Shown one piece after another: positions 44,911-52,641 of a stretch of DNA of 64,000 nt. A program made the translations under genes and the position numbers. The DNA is from Rhizobium deserti. GTDB taxonomy: Bacteria; Pseudomonadota; Alphaproteobacteria; Rhizobiales; Rhizobiaceae. Location: NCBI RefSeq assembly GCF_004358025.1, contig NZ_SMTL01000002.1, forward strand, positions 558,001 through 622,000, given 5' to 3'. The notes under the pieces are model-generated. The model searched no databases. It was not told the origin of the DNA and worked only from the letters and a program-made list of their open reading frames with translations. Position 1 is the stretch's first letter. Every line of letters starts with the position of its first letter.

Positions 44911-46950
44911 ATGAATGGAACGAAGCTGCCCGACGGCGGCGTTCTTTACGACGAGATGGAAGATGATGACGACGAGGCTCTTTTACCCGAGCCTAGTCCC
45001 GGTACTGCTTCGTCCATCGAGTGGAACGAAGCGCTCCGGAACGAGAGCGGCCTGAAGGGTGCCGAACTCATCGCGGAGTTCGTCAAGCACCTGCCGAATG
45101 CGCCGGGCGTTTATCGCATGTTCAACGACGCCGACGACGTGCTTTATGTCGGCAAGGCTCGCAGCCTCAAGAAGCGCGTCAGCAACTATGCCCAGGGTCG
45201 GCTTCACTCAAACCGTCTCGCCAAGATGGTGCGCGAAACCACGCATATGGAATTCGTCACGACGCGGACGGAAACCGAAGCGCTGCTGCTCGAGGCCAAC
45301 CTCATCAAGCGCCTGCGGCCGCGCTACAATGTGCTTTTGCGTGACGACAAGTCTTTTCCCTACATCATGATCACCGGCGATCACCGCGCACCGGCCATCT
45401 TCAAGCATCGCGGCGCGCGCGCCCGCAAGGGATCCTATTTCGGCCCCTTTGCTTCCGCCAGCGCCGTCGGCCGCACCATCAACTCGCTGCAGCGCGCCTT
45501 TCTGTTGCGCACCTGTACCGACAGTGTCTTCGAAGCCCGCACCCGCCCCTGCCTGCTCTACCAGATCAAGCGCTGTTCCGGCCCCTGCACTCGCGAAATC
45601 AGCGACGAAGGCTATGCGGAGCTGGTGAGCGAGGCGCAAGATTTCCTGTCCGGCAAGAGTCAGGCGGTCAAGGCCACCATTGCCAGCCAGATGGCGGAGG
45701 CTTCCGAGGATCTCGATTTCGAGCGGGCTGCGATCTACCGCGACCGGCTTTCCGCCTTGTCCCATGTGCAGAGCCACCAGGGCATCAACCCGGCAGGCGT
45801 CGACGAGGCGGATGTGTTCGCTATCCAGCATCAGGGCGGGCTGTCCTGCATCCAGGTCTTCTTTTTCCGCACCGGGCAGAACTGGGGCAACCGCGCCTAT
45901 TTCCCGAAGGCCGACCCGCAGCTGACGGGCGCCGAGGTTCTGAACGCGTTTCTGGCGCAGTTTTACGACGACAAGCCCGTGCCGCGGCAGATCCTCCTTT
46001 CGGAACAGGTCGAGGAGCAGGACCTGATGGCCACGGCTTTTTGCGAAAAGGCCGGCCACAAGGTGACGATTTCCGTGCCGCAGCGGGGCGAGAAGAAGGA
46101 TCTGGTTGAGCATGTGCTGGCCAATGCCCGCGAAGCGCATGGCCGTAAGCTGGCCGAAACAGCCTCTCAGGCGCGCCTGCTGCAGGGCATGGCCGAGACC
46201 TTTTCGCTTCCCTACGTGCCGCGCCGCATCGAAATCTACGACAATTCCCACATCATGGGCACCAACGCCGTCGGCGGCATGGTCGTGGCCGGGCCGGAAG
46301 GCTTCCTGAAGAACCAGTACCGCAAGTTCAACATCAAATCGACCGAGATCACCCCCGGCGACGATTTTGGCATGATGCGCGAGGTGATGACCCGCCGCTT
46401 TTCCCGCCTCCTGAAGGAAGAGGGCATTCCGGATCGCAGTGCCGGCGCTGCCCTTAATTCCGAGGATGCTGCGGACGCTGCCTTTCCTTCCTGGCCGGAT
46501 GTGATCCTGATCGACGGGGGCCAAGGGCAGATGACGGCTGTGCGCGGCATACTCGATGAACTCGGTATCCGAAACGTGGTGACCGCCATAGGCGTCGCCA
46601 AGGGCGTCGACCGCGACGCGGGTCGTGAACGCTTCTTTGCTGACGGGCGCAGCGACTTTTCGCTGCCGCCGCGCGACCCGGTTCTTTATTTCGTCCAGCG
46701 CATGCGCGACGAGGCCCATCGGTTCGCGATCGGTTCCCACCGGGCGCGCCGCAAGAAGGAGATGATCCGCAACCCGCTCGACGAGATTTCCGGCATCGGT
46801 CCCGGCCGCAAGCGCAAGCTGCTGCAGCATTTCGGCACGGCCAAGGCCGTGTCACGCGCCGGCCTCAATGATCTCATGGCGGTGGAAGGCATTTCCGAGG
46901 CCGTTGCCAAGCAGATCTATAACCATTTCCATGAGAATCGGGCCGGCTAG
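44911..46950 (+). CDS. uvrC: Excinuclease ABC subunit C
   Basis: Dual-incision nuclease of nucleotide excision repair. The 679-residue protein has the N-terminal GIY-YIG domain ([18 protein letters not shown], near residue 70), a Cys-rich linker ([13 protein letters not shown] near 213), a UVR helical segment near 250, the RNase H-like C-terminal nuclease ([11 protein letters not shown] near 442, LIDGGQGQM near 530), and tandem helix-hairpin-helix motifs near the end ([17 protein letters not shown]). The ATG at 44911 has GGAGAG upstream and gives an acidic N-terminal extension of about 50 residues before the GIY-YIG domain, common in Rhizobiales. No LexA box is seen nearby. Confidence 0.96.
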   Translation: MNGTKLPDGGVLYDEMEDDDDEALLPEPSPGTASSIEWNEALRNESGLKGAELIAEFVKHLPNAPGVYRMFNDADDVLYVGKARSLKKRVSNYAQGRLHSNRLAKMVRETTHMEFVTTRTETEALLLEANLIKRLRPRYNVLLRDDKSFPYIMITGDHRAPAIFKHRGARARKGSYFGPFASASAVGRTINSLQRAFLLRTCTDSVFEARTRPCLLYQIKRCSGPCTREISDEGYAELVSEAQDFLSGKSQAVKATIASQMAEASEDLDFERAAIYRDRLSALSHVQSHQGINPAGVDEADVFAIQHQGGLSCIQVFFFRTGQNWGNRAYFPKADPQLTGAEVLNAFLAQFYDDKPVPRQILLSEQVEEQDLMATAFCEKAGHKVTISVPQRGEKKDLVEHVLANAREAHGRKLAETASQARLLQGMAETFSLPYVPRRIEIYDNSHIMGTNAVGGMVVAGPEGFLKNQYRKFNIKSTEITPGDDFGMMREVMTRRFSRLLKEEGIPDRSAGAALNSEDAADAAFPSWPDVILIDGGQGQMTAVRGILDELGIRNVVTAIGVAKGVDRDAGRERFFADGRSDFSLPPRDPVLYFVQRMRDEAHRFAIGSHRARRKKEMIRNPLDEISGIGPGRKRKLLQHFGTAKAVSRAGLNDLMAVEGISEAVAKQIYNHFHENRAG

Positions 46951-47047
46951 GCATTTGCCGAGCCAAGCTCGCAAAAAAGCCGCGCGTGCATGTTGACGCT
47001 CGCCCTTCCAGGCCTCAACTAGAGGCAAACGCAAGTACAGGTCTGCC

Positions 47048-47635
47048 ATGGCATCGCGCGCATACAATATCCCCAATCTGCTCACCTATGCCCGCATTCT
47101 GGCCGTGCCGGTCATCGTCCTGTGCTTCTTCGTGGAAGGGAAGCTGGAAAGCTCCGATTTCGCCCGATGGGCGGGCTTCTGGATCTTCGCCGTTGCCTCG
47201 ATCACCGATTACCTCGACGGCTACCTGGCGCGGATCTGGAACCAGACGTCCAATATCGGCCGCATGCTCGATCCGATCGCCGACAAGCTCCTCGTCGCAG
47301 CCGTGCTACTGTTGCTAGCAGCCGACCAGACGATTGCCGGCTGGTCGCTCTGGGCAGCGATCACCATTCTTTGCCGCGAAATTCTCGTTTCCGGCCTGCG
47401 CGAATATCTGGCGGCGCTGAAGGTTTCGGTCCCGGTGACGCGGATCGCCAAGTGGAAGACGACCATTCAGATGGTGGCGATCGCCTTTTTGCTGGCCGGT
47501 CCGGCGGGCGATCAAGTGCTGCCGCACACGACGCAGATCGGCATCGGCCTTCTTTGGATCGCCGCCATCCTGACATTCTACTCCGGCTACGACTATTTCC
47601 GCGCCGGCGTCAAACATCTGGTGGACGAGGAATGA
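47048..47635 (+). CDS. pgsA: CDP-diacylglycerol-glycerol-3-phosphate phosphatidyltransferase
   Basis: Membrane enzyme making phosphatidylglycerol-phosphate. The 195-residue protein has the complete CDP-alcohol phosphotransferase motif D-x2-D-G-x2-A-R-x8-G-x3-D-x3-D at about residues 54-80 (DYLDGYLAR, then GRMLDPIAD). At least four hydrophobic segments are seen. It lies about 100 bp after uvrC, a conserved neighbourhood, and its stop overlaps the moaD start by 4 bp (ATGA). The order uvrC-pgsA-moaD-moaE suggests one transcript. Confidence 0.95.
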   Translation: MASRAYNIPNLLTYARILAVPVIVLCFFVEGKLESSDFARWAGFWIFAVASITDYLDGYLARIWNQTSNIGRMLDPIADKLLVAAVLLLLAADQTIAGWSLWAAITILCREILVSGLREYLAALKVSVPVTRIAKWKTTIQMVAIAFLLAGPAGDQVLPHTTQIGIGLLWIAAILTFYSGYDYFRAGVKHLVDEE

Positions 47636-47889
47636 GTGTCAAACTCGTTTATTTCGCCTGGGTGCGCGAGCGGATCGGCAAAGGGGAAGAAGAGATCGAG
47701 CTGCCGGACAGCGTCGTCACGGCCCGAGACCTGCTCCATCACCTGAAGACCCTGGGTGAGGAATATGAGAACGCCCTGCAATATCCCGAGGTGATCCGGG
47801 TCGCGGTTAACCAGGAGCATGTGGAGCATTCGGAAAAGATCGCTGGGGCAAGGGAAATCGGCATATTCCCGCCCATGACGGGTGGGTGA
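47632..47889 (+). CDS. moaD: Molybdopterin synthase small subunit
   Basis: Ubiquitin-like sulfur carrier of molybdopterin synthase, 85 residues. It begins MSVKLVYFAWVRERIG and ends in the essential Gly-Gly (FPPMTGG), which is thiocarboxylated. The start overlaps the pgsA stop by 4 bp. It belongs to the pgsA-moaD-moaE run and supplies cofactor for molybdoenzymes such as the oxidoreductase at 39-41 kb. Confidence 0.94.
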   Translation: MSVKLVYFAWVRERIGKGEEEIELPDSVVTARDLLHHLKTLGEEYENALQYPEVIRVAVNQEHVEHSEKIAGAREIGIFPPMTGG

Positions 47890-47893
47890 AGCG

Positions 47894-48355
47894 GTGAGCG
47901 TCGTCCCGACCATCCGTGTCCAATCCCGCGACTTCGACCTGCAGGAGGAGATCTCGGCCTTGACCGCCGGGCGTCGTGACATCGGCGCCGTGGTGACCTT
48001 TACCGGTCTCTGCCGTGACGAACAGGGTGCGCTTTCCGCCTTGGAACTCGAGCATTATCCGGGCATGGCGGAAGCAGAAATGCAGCGCATCGGCAGGCTT
48101 GCCCTGGAGCGGTTTTCGCTAATGGGTCTGACCGCCATCCACCGCTACGGAAAGATCCTGCCCGGGGAAAACATCGTCCTCGTCATCGCTGCCTCCCCGC
48201 ATCGCCAGGCCGCCTTCGACGGCGCCAATTTTGTGATGGACTTCCTCAAGACATCTGCGCCCTTCTGGAAGAAGGAGCATGCGCAGGACGGCACCGCCCG
48301 GGACTGGGTGGCCGCAAAGGATGCCGATGATACCGCCCGCGACAAGTGGCGGTGA
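47894..48355 (+). CDS. moaE: Molybdopterin synthase large subunit
   Basis: Catalytic subunit that inserts two sulfurs into precursor Z. The 153-residue protein has IRVQSRDFDLQEEISALTAG at its start, GAVVTFTGLCRDE near residue 32, RYGKILPGENIVLVIAASPHR near 85-105 (written in parts: HRYGKILPGE and VIAASPHRQAAF), and FWKKE near 130 with the active-site lysines. The start is a GTG at 47894, 4 bp after the moaD stop; a GTG at 47882 is also in frame. No ATG is available near the N-terminus. Confidence 0.92.
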   Translation: MSVVPTIRVQSRDFDLQEEISALTAGRRDIGAVVTFTGLCRDEQGALSALELEHYPGMAEAEMQRIGRLALERFSLMGLTAIHRYGKILPGENIVLVIAASPHRQAAFDGANFVMDFLKTSAPFWKKEHAQDGTARDWVAAKDADDTARDKWR

Positions 48356-48404
48356 TGTGTCGACAAGCCTCGCGGAAGTTTCTCGCTAAAGCCCTGCGCG
48401 CATG

Positions 48405-48436
48405 AAAAAAGCCGGGACTTTCATCCCGGCCTCTTT
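48405..48436 (-). terminator. Terminator of ndk
   Basis: Stem GCCGGGA (48411-48417) / TCCCGGC (48424-48430) with a 6-nt loop. On the minus strand it is followed by T6 (48410-48405) and lies 18 bp after the ndk stop. On the plus strand it also lies 50 bp past moaE and could stop that transcript. Confidence 0.82.
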
Positions 48437-48453
48437 GCTTGATATCGGAGTAA

Positions 48454-48876
48454 TCAGCCGACGATTTCAGTTTCCGAGAACCAGTAGGCGATTTCCTGGG
48501 CAGCGGTTTCCGGAGCGTCCGAGCCGTGTACCGAATTCTCGCCGATCGACAGGGCGTGGGTCTTGCGGATCGTGCCTTCGTCGGCATTAGCCGGGTTCGT
48601 GGCACCCATGATTTCGCGGTTCTTGAGGATGGCGCCTTCGCCTTCCAGGACCTGAACAACGGTCGGGCCGGAGGTCATGCCTTCAACCAGTTCGCCGAAG
48701 AAGGGGCGCTCCTTGTGAACGGCGTAGAAGCCTTCGGCTTCGCGCTTGCTCATCCAGACGCGCTTCGACGCGATGACGCGCAGGCCGGCGTCCTCGAGCA
48801 TCTTGGTGATCGCACCGGTGAGGTTGCGCTTGGTGGCATCGGGCTTGATCATCGAAAACGTGCGTTCAATCGCCAT
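48454..48876 (-). CDS. ndk: Nucleoside diphosphate kinase
   Basis: Balances nucleoside triphosphate pools by phosphate transfer through a phosphohistidine. The 140-residue protein is of standard length. It starts [18 protein letters not shown] and has the active-site H117 in [14 protein letters not shown], with K11 in the N-terminal motif. The ATG at 48876 is fixed by the family N-terminus. Its promoter should lie in the 80-bp gap to the second GST gene; a GGGCGG / CCGCCC hairpin (48906-48924) in that gap probably ends the GST transcript. Confidence 0.97.
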   Translation of the reverse strand: MAIERTFSMIKPDATKRNLTGAITKMLEDAGLRVIASKRVWMSKREAEGFYAVHKERPFFGELVEGMTSGPTVVQVLEGEGAILKNREIMGATNPANADEGTIRKTHALSIGENSVHGSDAPETAAQEIAYWFSETEIVG

Positions 48877-48956
48877 GTCTTTATCCTTTATTTCGCAGGG
48901 AAAGTGGGCGGTGTTTACCCGCCCCATTCAGTGGAAACAAGGGGGTTTGGCCAAAT

Positions 48957-49646
48957 TCACGCCGCTGTCACATGACGTCCTATGCCATTGTGCAGGTCGA
49001 GGCAGCGTTCGAACCATAGTGCGACCGGATCATCCTCGGAAAACACCTTGGCACCTGCGGTGATCCGCATCCATTGCAGCGCGCCGAACAGAATGTAATC
49101 GGCAAACAAGGGCGTCTCTCCGCCGATGAAGTCCTGATATTGTAGCGTATGGCGGATGGGCTTCAGCTTTTCGGCAAAGCCGTCGATTTCGGCTTGGCGG
49201 GCAGCGTCTATCTCTTCCAGCGTTCTGCCGAAAAGGGCTTCGCGGCTCCGGCGAAAATCGACCTGATCCTTTTCGCCGAGCATGTCATGGATGTCCTTGA
49301 CGGCAATCCGGGCGATGGCGGAATGCACCACCATCTGGGAAAAGCCTTCGACAAAGCGGGCGAGCGCCTTGCCGCCCTCGCCGCCGAACAAGGTCGGCCG
49401 ATCCGGATAGGTCTGCTCCAGATACAGCGCAATCTCAAAGCTGTCGCGGATGAGCTCGTTGCCGTCCCGCAGGATCGGCACGGTTTTGGAAAAGCCGCCC
49501 TCAATCGTGGGGATCTCGGTAAAGGGCATAGGACGCTCGGTGAAATCCAGCTGCTTGTGGGCCAGGGCCTGCACCACTTTCCAGCAATGCGGTGAAAACG
49601 GCCGGCTTTCGTCGGCGCCACACAGCGAATAGAGGATACGGGTCAT
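48957..49646 (-). CDS. Glutathione S-transferase family protein
   Basis: A 229-residue GST-like protein distinct from the one at 43 kb. The thioredoxin-fold domain includes SRPFSPHCWKVVQALAHK (residues 13-30) and TVPILRDGNELIRDSFEIALYLE, in two blocks near residues 54-76. The helical C-terminal domain is about 95-225. It fits the beta-etherase/LigE-like branch (SPHCWK with the catalytic-region Cys/Ser), a tentative placement. AAGGA lies 10 nt before the ATG at 49646. It is read on the same strand as ndk, 80 bp upstream of it. Confidence 0.86.
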   Translation of the reverse strand: MTRILYSLCGADESRPFSPHCWKVVQALAHKQLDFTERPMPFTEIPTIEGGFSKTVPILRDGNELIRDSFEIALYLEQTYPDRPTLFGGEGGKALARFVEGFSQMVVHSAIARIAVKDIHDMLGEKDQVDFRRSREALFGRTLEEIDAARQAEIDGFAEKLKPIRHTLQYQDFIGGETPLFADYILFGALQWMRITAGAKVFSEDDPVALWFERCLDLHNGIGRHVTAA

Positions 49647-49800
49647 GATGGCGTCCTTCTTCAATTGCGTCTGAATCAGGACAGTTGGCGCAAGGCGCCC
49701 GGGAATCCAGTCAATAAAATCGATCGCCCGCATCAACAAAATAGAGCGAAGCCGTGATCATGCATGATTTCCACGAAGTTCAACCTTGAACACGCTCAAA

Positions 49801-49832
49801 AGGAATGCCGGCGTCCGGACGCCGGCATTCCT
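49801..49832 (-). terminator. Perfect palindromic terminator after the RhiA-like gene
   Basis: A 32-bp perfect palindrome, two 16-nt halves (49801-49816 and 49817-49832), folding to a 14-bp stem with a CCGG loop. On the minus strand it lies 21 bp after the RhiA-like stop and is followed by a short T4 run. Confidence 0.8.
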
Positions 49833-49853
49833 CCGCTCCCTCCCCTCGGACCC

Positions 49854-50573
49854 TCAGGCTTCCACGAACTGGTTCTGCTGTGTGAAGCGGACCTGGATAT
49901 CGGTCACGCCGGCGAACGCGACTTCGAAGGCAGAGGACGAAATGGCCGTATCGATCACCTGTCCCTGGATGAAGGAACCAGCGATGATGTAATATTTCGG
50001 CTTCGGCGTGAACTGGTAAAGAAGGTTCGGCTCCAGCTGAACGGCGACGGCCGCCCTGCCCGCCATTGCGATACCGACATTGACGCTCATCTGCAGGCTG
50101 GCCTGCTGGACGGTGCTGGGAATGGTGTTGTCGGCCTGAGCAAGAATCAAACCAGGTGTGCCGCTCGTGGGATTGGTTGGGAAACCGGGCGCTCCGTTCG
50201 GAAACGGCCCCTGATAGGTGACGTTGACCGCATTGTGGTCATTGATCAGGACATCGACCTTGCTCGCCGTCTGAAACGAGCGGGGATTCAGCGTCGTTCC
50301 GAGGTTCTGGATGTAGCCCGCGGTTACCGCATAATCGATCGTCCACTTGAATTGTGAGGTGCTCGGATTGTCGGGGCTGCCGGAGGCCGCTCCGCCGATC
50401 ATCCAGGCCAGTGATACCGGGTCGATCGACGGACCAACGATATCGGGTATGGTCTGGAACAGTGCGAACTGCTGAAACTTGGCGTTCTCGTTCAGCACCG
50501 TCAGTGAATAAGGCTGGCCCATCGGCGCCGCCAGCTGTGCGCTTATGAGAGCTTGTCCCATCAGTAGTGTCAT
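49854..50573 (-). CDS. RhiA-like protein
   Basis: A 239-residue protein that resembles RhiA, the abundant rhizosphere-induced protein of Rhizobium leguminosarum. Shared features from memory are YSLTVLNENAKFQQFALFQ near residue 22, SLAWMIGG near 54, FKWTIDYAV near 75, and KPKYYIIAGSFIQGQVID near 190. There is no signal peptide. RhiA is controlled by quorum sensing in R. leguminosarum, but its function is unknown. GAGGAG lies 7 nt before the ATG at 50573. It is divergent from a Crp/Fnr gene, which may regulate it. A strong terminator follows. Confidence 0.65.
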   Translation of the reverse strand: MTLLMGQALISAQLAAPMGQPYSLTVLNENAKFQQFALFQTIPDIVGPSIDPVSLAWMIGGAASGSPDNPSTSQFKWTIDYAVTAGYIQNLGTTLNPRSFQTASKVDVLINDHNAVNVTYQGPFPNGAPGFPTNPTSGTPGLILAQADNTIPSTVQQASLQMSVNVGIAMAGRAAVAVQLEPNLLYQFTPKPKYYIIAGSFIQGQVIDTAISSSAFEVAFAGVTDIQVRFTQQNQFVEA

Positions 50574-50692
50574 GTTCCCACTCCTCGATTGTAACCGGCC
50601 GACCGCACTATGCGGACCTGGTCCGTGCCGGGCGATGCCCGTTCGGCGTGGTATTCACCCGCCGCAACCACAACCTAGGATACTTATTTTCT

Positions 50693-50704
50693 GGAATATG
50701 TTCC
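50693..50704. promoter_or_regulatory. Palindrome between rhiA-like and Crp/Fnr genes
   Basis: GGAATATGTTCC has arms GGAA / TTCC around TATG and lies near the middle of the 214-bp divergent region, 84 bp before the Crp/Fnr ATG and 120 bp before the rhiA-like ATG. It is a candidate operator, but it does not match the TGTGA-N6-TCACA pattern of classical Crp. Confidence 0.35.
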
Positions 50705-50787
50705 GTGAGTGACAACTTATGTTTGCGTCGGTGATAAAAAATGGACCCTGCACTTGGGCATGGTTGGAACCGCGGATGGCCAGTTGA

Positions 50788-51501
50788 ATGAGACCGATCA
50801 GCAGTCAAAAAATCATCGAAGAAATCAGGAGCGTTGAAATCTTCAAGCAGATCGACCCCGCTATCTTCAAGTTATTGATCGAGAAATCCCATGTCAGCGC
50901 CTATCGGGACGGTCACGCCTTGTTCTTTTCGGGGGACGAGTGTCTTCATCTCCAAATCATCATTTCCGGCGGCGTGCAGCTGCACTTCGCATCGCAAGAA
51001 GGCGCTGAAGTCATCTTCTCAGAAATGCAATCAGGGGATGTGCTCGGCGAAGTCGAAATGACGCTCGACTGCCGGCACTCGTTCAATGCCGTGGTCTGCG
51101 GCAAGACAAGATTGCTCGAGATCGACCGGAAGACCTTCAGGGAACTAGCAAAGGTTCCGCAGATCTCGTCCTTCCTGATCCGTGCAGTCGCTCGCAAGCT
51201 TCACCAAACAACGGCCTTTGCGGAAGGCATGGCTCTTTATCCGCTGGAAACCCGGCTGGCGCGCCTGCTTCTCAGCCTTGGCGCCGCCCATGGGAGATCC
51301 GTCCATGGCGGCATCCTGATCGAAAAGGCGATTTCCCAGAGCCGGATGGGACAGCTCATCAACGCCAGCAGGCCGCGGATCAATGCGCAGCTGCAGGCTT
51401 GGAAGAGTGAGCAGCTGATCGGCATAAGCCAGCACAAGATCGTCATCATGAACAAGCGGTCTCTGGAGATCATCTCACGCCGTTCCGATGCCATCTGCTG
51501 A
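50788..51501 (+). CDS. Crp/Fnr-family transcriptional regulator
   Basis: A 237-residue regulator. A cyclic-nucleotide-binding-like domain covers about residues 15-130 (FFSGDECLHLQIIISGGVQL, then GDVLGEVEMTLDC). A dimerisation helix is at about 120-150 and a winged HTH at 165-225 with QSRMGQLINASRPRINAQLQAW, in two parts, as recognition region. It has no N-terminal cysteine cluster, so it is not an oxygen-sensing Fnr. The effector is unknown. It is divergent from the RhiA-like gene and convergent with the secreted protease gene. The ribosome site is weak (GGATGG, 12 nt). Confidence 0.88.
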   Translation: MRPISSQKIIEEIRSVEIFKQIDPAIFKLLIEKSHVSAYRDGHALFFSGDECLHLQIIISGGVQLHFASQEGAEVIFSEMQSGDVLGEVEMTLDCRHSFNAVVCGKTRLLEIDRKTFRELAKVPQISSFLIRAVARKLHQTTAFAEGMALYPLETRLARLLLSLGAAHGRSVHGGILIEKAISQSRMGQLINASRPRINAQLQAWKSEQLIGISQHKIVIMNKRSLEIISRRSDAIC

Positions 51502-51567
51502 GGCGCGGCCTTCGCCACAGGAGCCGGAAGCGGAGCGACGAGCACCTGCCGCCCCGCTTTTCCGTCG

Positions 51568-52446
51568 CTATTGGCAGCCACCCTTGACATAGGCGACCAT
51601 GGCCGTCGTGACATCCGTAAAACTTGCGCCGTAAACGTGATCAGGCGCACCTCCGGAAACAACGCTGACGACTTTCGTTGTATCGGTGGGCAGGAACCAG
51701 GCACCGCCGCTCGCACCGCCGCCATACATGGGGTGCGGCTGAGCATCGAAAGCATTGCCTGCCTTGACGACGATGCGCGCCGTTTCACGGTACATATACT
51801 CGCCGCCCTCCAGCCGGCCTGGATAGCCAGTGATCGTCACGTCGTCGTCGAGATTGGCGGTGTTTATGCCGAGCTGGTAGTTGCCGACGGTGGAGGGGGT
51901 CGTGGTCCGCAGCATCGAATAATCGTATTGCGACCGGCCCAGGCTCGGGGGATCTTCGGCAACGGGCAGCCATGCGGTCAGCACCGCGGCCTTGTCTATG
52001 GTGTGAAACGGAACCGCCGCCCCGGCATAACCAGGATAAAAACGAATATTGCTGGCTGAGCCGTTTTTCCACATGCTGTGGCCGGCAGCGAGCACGATGT
52101 TGTCATCCGCCACGAACTGCGCACTTGCCGAGTAGTCAATGCCGCCGCGGGTAAAGAACAGCTTCCCACCGTATTTGTAGGGCGCCTGGTCTACTGGAGC
52201 ACGCTCGGCTACGGCTCCCAGCAAGCCCTTCAGCTGCGGGCTGAGGTTCCTTTTCTCAGGCGCAAGAGATTCGCCATCGGGAACCGCATTGGCAAGCCGT
52301 TCCGCCGTCCAATATTCCGTCGGGGCCGCCGTCATCTGCGTACCTGACGGATTCCAGCACGTGTAGTCGGCAGTTTCGGCGACGGAAGAGTTCATCAGTG
52401 CCGGTATCGAGACCGCCAAGACCGCTATTGCGCGCATATTCATCAT
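51568..52446 (-). CDS. Secreted trypsin-like serine protease
   Basis: A 292-residue exported protease of the S1/V8-like group. The signal peptide covers residues 1-23. The catalytic triad is visible: H123 in LAAGHSMW, D175 in QYDYSMLR, S246 in GGGASGGAW. Two cysteines, C30 and C291, at the two ends could form a disulfide. The insert between H and D is short, as in glutamyl-endopeptidase-like enzymes. Several ATGs are possible at the start (52446, 52443, 52437). It converges on the Crp/Fnr gene. Natural substrate unknown. Confidence 0.85.
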   Translation of the reverse strand: MMNMRAIAVLAVSIPALMNSSVAETADYTCWNPSGTQMTAAPTEYWTAERLANAVPDGESLAPEKRNLSPQLKGLLGAVAERAPVDQAPYKYGGKLFFTRGGIDYSASAQFVADDNIVLAAGHSMWKNGSASNIRFYPGYAGAAVPFHTIDKAAVLTAWLPVAEDPPSLGRSQYDYSMLRTTTPSTVGNYQLGINTANLDDDVTITGYPGRLEGGEYMYRETARIVVKAGNAFDAQPHPMYGGGASGGAWFLPTDTTKVVSVVSGGAPDHVYGASFTDVTTAMVAYVKGGCQ

Positions 52447-52641
52447 CTTTCAGATCCTCCACATGGGTTGTAGTCAGACAAAGGCAAAGGCGTATTGTCA
52501 GAGCCATACTACCCCCGCGGGCAATTCTGTTCTGTTTCGCGCGGTACAGGCGGCGGTGGTGGCGGCGAGACCTCGCACTCATGCGCCCGCCGCCGGCAAC
52601 AACCCTTGTCATCCGGTCGGCTTTGCGCCAAAACCGCCGCC

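Noticed and set aside
44700-44930. LexA/SOS box for uvrC
   Set aside because: No GAAC-N7-GAAC or GTTC-N7-GTTC pattern found in the region before uvrC.
45208-46830. A 540-codon open frame on the minus strand antisense to uvrC
   Set aside because: Complement of uvrC with no domain and no ribosome site; composition typical of a shadow frame.
49757-49768. 12-bp palindrome ATCATGCATGAT between the GST and RhiA-like genes
   Set aside because: Short self-complementary sequence in a spacer with no promoter nearby and no second copy; could be chance.
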